Virus record (IMG/VR): IMGVR_UViG_3300025010_000009
Location: 1 to 64,000 of that record
DNA from: a virus
Direction: 5' to 3' (one strand)
Length of the DNA stretch: 64,000 nt
Shown here: positions 58,043 to 64,000 of the stretch, piece after piece
Layout of the letters: each line of letters starts with the position of its first letter
Numbering within the stretch: the stretch's first letter is position 1
Notes under the pieces: model-generated
Databases searched by the model: none
What the model saw: the letters and a program-made list of their open reading frames with translations, nothing else
What the model was told of the DNA's origin: nothing
Made by a program: the position numbers and the translations under genes

Positions 58043-58068
58043 TTTAATATTATATTTATAATATTAAA
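58043..58068. other. Perfect A+T-rich palindrome, 12-bp arms
   Basis: TTTAATATTATA (58043-58054) and TATAATATTAAA (58057-58068) with a 2-nt centre in the divergent region between the early unit and terminase. Could be an operator or a strand-opening element. Contains TATAAT in both directions. Confidence 0.5.
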
Positions 58069-58119
58069 CTCTAAGTATAGGCAATTAAATTCAAAAAAAT
58101 TAAGTTGAGCACATAGCCC

Positions 58120-58854
58120 ATGAGAGAAATAGTCAGAGAAAGAGTTAAACCCCTACCCCAATCAGAACAGCAGGGACATGCTCCAAGACAACGTCAACGT
58201 CAACGTCAAAGGGTTAATCCCTCGGTTAATCCCTCGGTTAATCCCTCGGTTAATCCCTCGGTTAATCCCCCGGCCAATACCCCTGATACATATGAGTTTG
58301 AGCACGCGGCCAAGAGAAATACTAAGGGTCAGTTTGGTCAAGGTAATTGCCTTTGGAAATTTGTAAATCCCGGGAGACCTCGTATATTTGAGACCCCTGA
58401 AGCTATGTGGGCTAAGGCCTGTGAATATTTTAAATACCAACAAGATAATCCCTGGCGGGAACAGCGTATAGCAAGTAAAAGGGGAGAACCTGATATTGTT
58501 GAACTTGATAAACCAGTGCCATTTACCCTAGAGGGCTTTCGGTTGTTCTCAAATATAACTGAGGGATGTTGGCACGCTTATCAATTGAGAACCGAATATG
58601 TAAAAGTCTGTAGGCAAATCATGGAAGTTATAAGGAATCAGAAGTTTGCTGGCGCGGCAGCAGGCTTTTTTAATCACGCTATCATAGCTAGGGATCTTGG
58701 CCTTGCGGATAAGAAGGAATTGACTGGTGTAGATAATACCCCGCTTATACCCCCGGAGCAGGGTGATAACCGGGCAAAGAATATGCGGGCTATGATGTTG
58801 GCTGCTCTGGCGGTAGACGCTGACGCTGATAGTGAGGAAGAGTCTGGTGGTTGA
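58120..58854 (+). CDS. terS: Terminase small subunit
   Basis: 244 residues. N-terminal Gln/Arg run and V-N-P-S repeats from a 12-bp DNA repeat; then NTKGQFGQGNCLWKFVNPGR and PRIFETPEAMWAKACEYFKY, typical of small terminase/DNA-packaging proteins. C-terminal NHAIIARDLGLADKKELTGV and an acidic end. Recognises packaging-start DNA and stimulates the large subunit next door. Confidence 0.8.
   Translation: MREIVRERVKPLPQSEQQGHAPRQRQRQRQRVNPSVNPSVNPSVNPSVNPPANTPDTYEFEHAAKRNTKGQFGQGNCLWKFVNPGRPRIFETPEAMWAKACEYFKYQQDNPWREQRIASKRGEPDIVELDKPVPFTLEGFRLFSNITEGCWHAYQLRTEYVKVCRQIMEVIRNQKFAGAAAGFFNHAIIARDLGLADKKELTGVDNTPLIPPEQGDNRAKNMRAMMLAALAVDADADSEEESGG
58213..58272 (+). repeat. Five tandem 12-bp repeats in terS (candidate pac site)
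   Basis: GTTAATCCCTCG occurs four times plus one variant (CCCCCG), 58213-58272, coding VNPS. Preceded by a short CAACGT repeat (58189-58206). A packaging site inside the small terminase gene is known from P22 and SPP1; by analogy this is a candidate. Confidence 0.5.
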
Positions 58855-59056
58855 CCTTGAGTGTATTCCCGTATCAGATTACTCCTGCTTTCTGGATAGT
58901 GTGGGCGTAATGGACGCTACTGATTGGGAAATATTGCGTAAAATGGTCAGGGAAAGTGATTTTGTATATATCTGTGAACGAAATCAATATACAGGTCATC
59001 ACTATTTTATCCACTTCCTTCCCCTAGTAAGCAAGGGCCAGGGGTATATAAAATGA
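58847..59056 (+). CDS. Small hypothetical protein between terminase genes (69 aa)
   Basis: GTG start 58847 (VVDLECIPVSDYSC) with GAGGA upstream; a GTG at 58832 is an alternative. CFLDSVGVMDATDWEILRKM and DFVYICERNQYTGHHYFIHF follow. Stop overlaps the terL start (ATGA-type). No family recognised. Confidence 0.55.
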   Translation: MVDLECIPVSDYSCFLDSVGVMDATDWEILRKMVRESDFVYICERNQYTGHHYFIHFLPLVSKGQGYIK

Positions 59057-60612
59057 GTACTGGGGGTCAATATCTTCCCAGTCTGATTGAATTCTGGAGG
59101 ATAAAACGGAAACACCAGGGGTTGCCCTGTATTATTAAGCCGTTTCATTATGATCTGGCAAATGCATATACTAAGTTGCTCTTAGGGGTACTACCCCGGC
59201 CTAACCTGATGGTCTTGGAACCCCCTAGGTGTTTGAAGACAAGTCTTTGTGATACGTTTATTGAGTACGCTCTTTCATATTTTCCGGATAGTGAGTTCAT
59301 TAAGGCTGGATTTGGTAAGGAATTACCTGTAGAGAGCGTGATTGATATTCGTAATACACTTTCAAGTGATTGGTATCGGAGCATGGTAGATGATCAGTGG
59401 GGTTGCCATGTTCAGATGATTGGTGAGAAAGCAGGTGGTCGTCAGGACCACTTTTATACCCTGGAGGGTGGTAGCGTTAAGGCCGGTGGCGTTGGCACGG
59501 GTATTATCGGTTTCGGAGCTGGTAAGTTAAGGCCTGAATTTGGCGGGGCTATCGTAATGGATGACCTTCTTAAACCCCAGGATATGCGCTCTGCAGTGGT
59601 GAGGAAGGCTACCTGGGATTATGTACAGAATGGCCTTAAACCCCGGAGAAACCGGCAGAGTCCTCCATATACGCCCATTATTCTCATAATGCAGAGACTC
59701 CACCCGGAAGATCCTGCTGGAATGTGCCTGAGGGAAGAACGTGATGACTGGTATGTGGTGTGCGTACCGGCACATAATCCTGATGGTACGAGTATTTGGG
59801 AGGAAAGGATCTCAGCTGCTGAGCTTGAGAAGATGCGGGCGCGGGACCCGGAAAAGTATTATAGTCAGTACCAGCAGAACCCAAAAGCAGGTGCGGGTGT
59901 AATACTCCAGGGGCAATGGTGGTACCACTGGCAGGACCGGCTTGAGATGGAAAGAAGATTTACCCTCAAGTTCATTACTGCTGATACTGCGTTTAAGGCC
60001 CAGGATGCTAATGACTGGAGTGTATTTCAATGCTGGGGGTGTGAGGGTAAACAGGGCTTACACCTTGTTGATCAAATAAGGGGAAAATGGGAATTCCCTG
60101 AACTTCTGAAGTATGCCAAGGCATTTTGGCTTAAACACCGAACACCCCGGCGTGGATATACCCCGGCAGCACATTTCTTCATTGAGGACAAGGCAAGTGG
60201 TATCAGTCTTATCCAGAGTATGCAGCGTCAGGGTATCCCGGTAATACCCTGGGCACCGGCTGATAATACTAGCCCTGATAAGGTGGGACGTGCTAAACAG
60301 GCAAGTGATCCTCTTGCTACAGGTAGGATAAGCCTTCCACCACTAGATGCTCGACAGGATCTTAAATGGAGAGATTTACCCCCGGCGTTTAAGCGGGAGT
60401 ACCCCCGGCCTGATACCTTTGAGGATTTGCCTGATATTAAGTGGGTACAATGCCTAAAGGATGAGGCTGAGAGTTTTTCAACTGATGACAGTCATCTTTT
60501 TGATGACCAGGTTGATACATTTACTGAGGCTGCTTGTATTTGGATGGAGAATGGTGGGGGTGTAGGACCCCTGCCCAATATGAGTGGACTTATACAAATT
60601 AATGAACAATAG
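59053..60612 (+). CDS. terL: Terminase large subunit
   Basis: 519 residues. Walker A-like LEPPRCLKTSLCDTFIEY (P-x4-K-T/S), Walker B GGAIVMDDLLKP, and motif III-like segment; nuclease acidic residues in FITADTAFKAQDANDWSVF and SHLFDDQVDTFTEAACIW. ATPase motor plus headful or end-cutting nuclease. Directly after terS and a small gene. Confidence 0.88.
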   Translation: MSTGGQYLPSLIEFWRIKRKHQGLPCIIKPFHYDLANAYTKLLLGVLPRPNLMVLEPPRCLKTSLCDTFIEYALSYFPDSEFIKAGFGKELPVESVIDIRNTLSSDWYRSMVDDQWGCHVQMIGEKAGGRQDHFYTLEGGSVKAGGVGTGIIGFGAGKLRPEFGGAIVMDDLLKPQDMRSAVVRKATWDYVQNGLKPRRNRQSPPYTPIILIMQRLHPEDPAGMCLREERDDWYVVCVPAHNPDGTSIWEERISAAELEKMRARDPEKYYSQYQQNPKAGAGVILQGQWWYHWQDRLEMERRFTLKFITADTAFKAQDANDWSVFQCWGCEGKQGLHLVDQIRGKWEFPELLKYAKAFWLKHRTPRRGYTPAAHFFIEDKASGISLIQSMQRQGIPVIPWAPADNTSPDKVGRAKQASDPLATGRISLPPLDARQDLKWRDLPPAFKREYPRPDTFEDLPDIKWVQCLKDEAESFSTDDSHLFDDQVDTFTEAACIWMENGGGVGPLPNMSGLIQINEQ

Positions 60613-60620
60613 GATTATAT

Positions 60621-60821
60621 ATGTATAGTCTTGTCGTTAATTTACAATTATGTGTTGGTTGTGGGAATTGTACTGATATTTTTCGTGATCGTTATACTAC
60701 ACTCCTGAGCCGGGGGGAACTCTTGCTTGATGATCTTACTGATAAGGATAAGGAATTAATTGAGTACGCTGTAAACCAATGTTATGTTGATGCCCTTTTA
60801 TTTAAGGAGATTGCAAAATGA
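60621..60821 (+). CDS. Ferredoxin-like protein, single [4Fe-4S] cluster (66 aa)
   Basis: C11, C14 and C17 (LCVGCGNCTDIF) and C54 (NQCYVDALLF) give the CX2CX2C...C set of a bacterial single-cluster ferredoxin. C-Y-V-D-A replaces the usual C-P-V-D-A. Length equals the family. Small soluble electron carrier, 8 nt downstream of terL. Rare in tailed phages of non-cyanobacterial hosts. Confidence 0.75.
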   Translation: MYSLVVNLQLCVGCGNCTDIFRDRYTTLLSRGELLLDDLTDKDKELIEYAVNQCYVDALLFKEIAK

Positions 60822-61027
60822 GTTTTAAGCCCATGACACATAGGAAATCTATTATAATCGCTCTGGTTGTAATAGCTGAGACTGCGTTGGTATTGTCCGG
60901 CCTTGCTCTTTTCCGGGCTGACCTGGATAAGACAATCCTGCTTGCCCTTATTGGCGTGGCATCAAATATTGTGTCCGTACTGGCTGGGGTATATATCGGT
61001 AAGACAAAAGAGGATACCCCAGCGTGA
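60818..61027 (+). CDS. Holin-like protein, two TM segments (69 aa)
   Basis: Two hydrophobic helices (about 11-32, SIIIALVVIAETALVLSGLA; about 39-61, TILLALIGVASNIVSVLAGV) with a short turn RADLDKT and a charged C-terminus. Size and topology fit a class II holin. The peptidoglycan hydrolase is distant at 11283. ATGA overlap with the ferredoxin gene. Confidence 0.65.
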   Translation: MSFKPMTHRKSIIIALVVIAETALVLSGLALFRADLDKTILLALIGVASNIVSVLAGVYIGKTKEDTPA

Positions 61028-62496
61028 AAAAGAAACTCTTTATACTAGCTTTGTTTCTCTGCCTGCCTTCTGTTGGGTGGGCTGCAGTATATTACCATGA
61101 TCCTGATTGCGCAGAAAATGGGAATGGGCTTTCTTTCGCGTGTGCAGAAACTCCAGGCGGTGCAGGGGCTTTCAATACTACCTCTGGCGTCACATACTCA
61201 GGGGCTAATTGGTATTTATTTAAAGCTGGTTCAACTATGTCTGCCGCCTATGTAGATATTTCTGCTGGTGGGACCTCGGCATCAGATAGGTTAACCATTG
61301 GGAGCTACACAACGGGTGGGGTGATCACAACATCAAAAGCCGTTCTTGATGGTTTCGGCAATGGGCAGACCAGAGTAATAAATTCAACCAATAAGTATTA
61401 CTGGACTATCCAGGATCTTGAAATTGTCTATGACGATGAATTAACGCAAGATAATCGTATAGGGATCGCGTGCCCGTCATCAGGAGGAACAGTTAGTACT
61501 GATTACGACAACATCATCCAGAGGGTATACGTTCACGATATACTAATAGACGAGTCTGCTGGTAATTATGCAAACGGGATTCGCTCTGTTAGCAATGGAG
61601 GATTGCAAATTATAGACACCGCCATAGATAATATATCGAGTGATGACTTTTATGGTGGTGGTGATAATTTGCAAATTATCAGGCCAAATTTTTCAGGATC
61701 TGGGCAAGGGTCTTTGGTGACAGGTGATGAAATTCAGCTAACCACTGGTACTGGATGGTTAGTACAGGGCGGGACACTTACTCATCCCCAGCATGACGAG
61801 AAGAATACTTTCAACGCTGCTTCTACTGCTGGGGCCGGAGTGATCGAGGACGTCACGTTGAATTGTTATGAGGGAGAGGCATTAGCAGCTTACTGCTGTT
61901 ATATCCAAGCTCCAGGTACAGTTGCCAGAAGATTAAAAATAAAGGGCAGCGGCATAGTTGGTCCTGTATTTTTTTCGGCGTCATCTACTGGCGGCGAATT
62001 CTATGATAACTATGTTATTGCGACTCAGGCAGCAGACCGGGGTGCATATGTTTTCGCAAATGACGTAAGCATGCTCAATAACACATTCGTTTATAATGGA
62101 AGTGGCGCTTCAACTGGTTATGGAATTCATGAACCTGTGACCATTACAGGTGGAATTCAAACCAATAATATTATCTCTGGATTTTCAACAGGTATCCGCA
62201 GCACAAATAGCACAGATAGCTACAATGATATTCACGGGGTTACGTCAGACTGTACAAATTCTGACGGTACAGCAAGAGATTGTGGGACAGGGACAATAAC
62301 CTCTGACCCGCTTCTCGATAGCCAAGGACACCCGGCTTTGAATTCCCCAGTTATTAATGCTGGGGCTGATGTGGGTTTACCCTTTTGGGGTACTGCTCCT
62401 GAGATTGGTGCTTTTGAAGTTGGGGGGTACCCAGTTAAAGTCAATAACTTACCATACCTGATGCCAATTTGGCGGATGGGCGTAGGTGTACAGTAA
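61024..62496 (+). CDS. Secreted beta-helix protein with signal peptide (490 aa)
   Basis: MKKKLFILALFLCLPSVGWA is a complete Sec signal. The mature part is a right-handed parallel beta-helix (NGNGLSFACAETPGGAGA; repeated N-G-I, N-N-I/T turns; NNTFVYNGSGASTGYGIHEP) ending EIGAFEVGG, typical of secreted pectate-lyase-like glycan-binding or cleaving proteins. As a phage tailspike it would be unusual to have a signal. Codon use looks less G+C-biased at third positions than the neighbours. Confidence 0.72.
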   Translation: MKKKLFILALFLCLPSVGWAAVYYHDPDCAENGNGLSFACAETPGGAGAFNTTSGVTYSGANWYLFKAGSTMSAAYVDISAGGTSASDRLTIGSYTTGGVITTSKAVLDGFGNGQTRVINSTNKYYWTIQDLEIVYDDELTQDNRIGIACPSSGGTVSTDYDNIIQRVYVHDILIDESAGNYANGIRSVSNGGLQIIDTAIDNISSDDFYGGGDNLQIIRPNFSGSGQGSLVTGDEIQLTTGTGWLVQGGTLTHPQHDEKNTFNAASTAGAGVIEDVTLNCYEGEALAAYCCYIQAPGTVARRLKIKGSGIVGPVFFSASSTGGEFYDNYVIATQAADRGAYVFANDVSMLNNTFVYNGSGASTGYGIHEPVTITGGIQTNNIISGFSTGIRSTNSTDSYNDIHGVTSDCTNSDGTARDCGTGTITSDPLLDSQGHPALNSPVINAGADVGLPFWGTAPEIGAFEVGGYPVKVNNLPYLMPIWRMGVGVQ

Positions 62497-62524
62497 TAAA
62501 TTAGAGAAAAGAGAGGAGAAGGTA

Positions 62525-62947
62525 ATGTCACGACTGATATGGTTAAAAACAATAGCACTATGGTTGGGTATAGCTGGGTGTTTACTCCCCCTGTTCTCAT
62601 GTGATGTCCTGGCTGCTCCGTCATATAAGTCAGGGCAGGCTGCTGCAACGGGTGCAGTAAATTATACCTTTACTGCTGAGGATGAATCTTGGGTGCAGGA
62701 AGTTCGCCTTCACCTTGGAGCCGTGGGACAGGCCGGTAATCTAGTTATTTTTGTGGACCGGGTAACTGGACCCTCTTATGATGTTGTTTATGTTACTCAG
62801 GACATGACCTCAACCCAGAATTTTGTATACCAGCCGGTAAGTCCTATAGTGCTCCAGGCTGGGGATGCCCTACGTGTTACCTGGGTAAATGCAAGTAATA
62901 TTGGCTATGGTCTTGAGGTTGTTTACACTAAGGGGTGGACACGATGA
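62525..62947 (+). CDS. Secreted small protein with signal peptide (140 aa)
   Basis: ATG 62525 after GAGGAGAAGG. Signal segment WLKTIALWLGIAGCLLPLF then SCDVLAAP. Mature part beta-sandwich-like with NYTFTAEDESWVQEVRLHLG and PIVLQAGDALRVTWVNASN, in layout like the 24655 protein. Function unknown; a tail-fibre-associated carbohydrate-binding role is possible. Confidence 0.7.
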   Translation: MSRLIWLKTIALWLGIAGCLLPLFSCDVLAAPSYKSGQAAATGAVNYTFTAEDESWVQEVRLHLGAVGQAGNLVIFVDRVTGPSYDVVYVTQDMTSTQNFVYQPVSPIVLQAGDALRVTWVNASNIGYGLEVVYTKGWTR

Positions 62948-64000
62948 AAAGCGGTATAACCTTTTTAATCCTATTGACCTGGTTGATCCTCTTCCCGGTT
63001 ATAGGCCAGGGTGCTGTTCTTGTTAATGGTGTGGATCAATCTGGGGGTGACCTCCATTTTGTAGCCCTGTCATCTTGCGTGGGTATAACTGATGGAGTGT
63101 GTTATAATCTTACAGATCATAAACTGTATCAATGGAATGGCCTGGCAGTAGTTGAATTTACAGGTACAGGTGATAACCTTGGGACGTCAACGTATGAAAC
63201 AGTACGTGAGCTTTGGGGGGCTGGTACAGGGTTTTTACTTACGGACGGGACAGTTAAGGCTGAATCAGCTATCTCTATTACTACAGATCAAATTACTGAC
63301 TTACCTACCTATTTAGATTATGCGGATATTGTAGCTCTATGGGCAGCAGGGACGGGGTTGCTTAAAACAGATGGCACAATTGATGCGAGTGTTTATCTTA
63401 CTGCTGAGGCTGATCCTGTATTTCTGGCATGGGATAAAGATTATACTGATCTGATTAATACCCCTACTATTCCGGCAGCTTCCACGGATTTATCTGATAC
63501 TGCTGATCTATTACGTACAACTGATATTGGGGTGAGTGTACAGACTCCTCTTGTTGCTGGGACTGATTATCTCGCTCCTGATGGAGACGGAAGCGGGCTG
63601 AGCGGGGTGGGCGACATCACCGGAGTTCTTGGGGATGTAACAGGAGATGTTCCAGTTCTTTATCAAACATATTCAGCATTCACCGGGTCTGATGCGACCC
63701 CAGACGTGTCAACCAGTAGCCACTGGAAAACGGTTGACACCACAACGATAACTACATTTGACGGGACTCCGGTTGATGGTCAGCACTTATGGGTAAGGTG
63801 TGATGCTGCAACCGTGTTTGATCTGACAAGTTCCGGTATTGTGTCAGTGAACAGAACCAGTGATTTTACTTGTGCCGCAAATACCATTCTGCATTTCATC
63901 TATGATGGCACCAGCGCAAAGTGGATCGCTACGAACATGCCGACTACGGCGGATCAGATTTCAACAACTGGACTGGTTTACTACACATCTGGAGTTGGTT
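62944..64000 (+). CDS. Secreted tail-fibre-like protein with signal peptide, 3' partial
   Basis: ATG 62944 overlaps the previous stop (ATGA); open to the window end (352 residues visible). MKSGITFLILLTWLILFPVI is a signal segment. The rest is repetitive and Asp/Thr/Gly-rich (LWGAGTGFLLTDGTVKAESA; LWAAGTGLLKTDGTIDASVY; DLLRTTDIGVSVQTPLVAGT), as in phage tail fibres. Third of three consecutive signal-bearing genes. Confidence 0.75.
   Translation, partial: MKSGITFLILLTWLILFPVIGQGAVLVNGVDQSGGDLHFVALSSCVGITDGVCYNLTDHKLYQWNGLAVVEFTGTGDNLGTSTYETVRELWGAGTGFLLTDGTVKAESAISITTDQITDLPTYLDYADIVALWAAGTGLLKTDGTIDASVYLTAEADPVFLAWDKDYTDLINTPTIPAASTDLSDTADLLRTTDIGVSVQTPLVAGTDYLAPDGDGSGLSGVGDITGVLGDVTGDVPVLYQTYSAFTGSDATPDVSTSSHWKTVDTTTITTFDGTPVDGQHLWVRCDAATVFDLTSSGIVSVNRTSDFTCAANTILHFIYDGTSAKWIATNMPTTADQISTTGLVYYTSGVG

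Noticed and set aside
58189-58272. CRISPR or integration site repeats
   Set aside because: 12-bp contiguous repeats in frame within terS; no spacers.

Overview
The window is nearly all of a contractile-tailed (myovirus) dsDNA bacteriophage genome. No bacterial chromosomal genes, integrase or rRNA are visible. The left edge cuts the portal gene and the right edge cuts a tail-fibre-like gene. Because terminase, holin and tail-fibre genes lie at the right end and portal at the left, the window may be a circular or circularly permuted genome missing only a few kb (inference). The host cannot be named. A KdsC-like phosphatase domain, glycan-modifying genes and four tail-region proteins with Sec signal peptides point to a Gram-negative host, and a phage ferredoxin would suit an anaerobic one.

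Layout. (1) 1-26016, plus strand: virion genes in the order portal (DUF1073 plus pyrophosphatase-like domain), MuF-like head protein, DUF2213 protease/scaffold, cement protein, DUF2184 capsid, head completion, a five-gene glycan cassette (two glycosyltransferases, methyltransferase, sulfotransferase-HAD fusion, Stealth-like), a lysozyme-like gene, neck/terminator, DUF3383 sheath, DUF3277 tube, frameshifting tail-assembly chaperone, tape measure, baseplate (Dit-like, Pam3 plug-like, hub, Gp138 spike, gp25-like, J-like, DUF2612) and collar fibre. A+T-rich small genes are scattered through it. Several share a motif F-[EQ]-N-G-x-x-x-A-Q-x-E. (2) 26022-57848, minus strand: recombination (split SbcC/Rad50-like ATPase, SbcD-like nuclease, RuvC-like resolvase, RecA/Sak4-like ATPase, SSB, UvsY-like protein), replication (clamp loader, sliding clamp, family A polymerase split from a UDG-exonuclease protein, DnaB-like helicase, DnaC-like loader, initiator, primase, SNF2 helicase), nucleotide/DNA modification (ThyX, TAGT-like glycosyltransferase, UDP-xylose synthase-type enzyme), homing nucleases and small zinc or membrane proteins. 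One Leu-type tRNA-like gene is present. (3) 58120-64000, plus strand: terminase small and large subunits, ferredoxin, holin-like protein, secreted beta-helix protein and tail-fibre-like proteins.

Regulation visible in sequence. Four minus-strand promoters share a CTTTACT -35 box with 16-17 bp spacers. There are strong palindromic terminators, three genes with strong internal ribosome-binding sites that would give nested products, a canonical T_TTT_TTT -1 frameshift site, and an attenuator-like pair of alternative hairpins after the capsid genes.

Most unusual. A dispersed structured repeat element occurs five times, twice inside conserved genes and there read in different frames, with compensatory base changes in its hairpin. 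Other notable items are the shared-motif small proteins, a DNA-glycosylation pair (TAGT-like with UDP-xylose synthase) and a 119-nt tRNA-like gene capped by a 14-bp helix.
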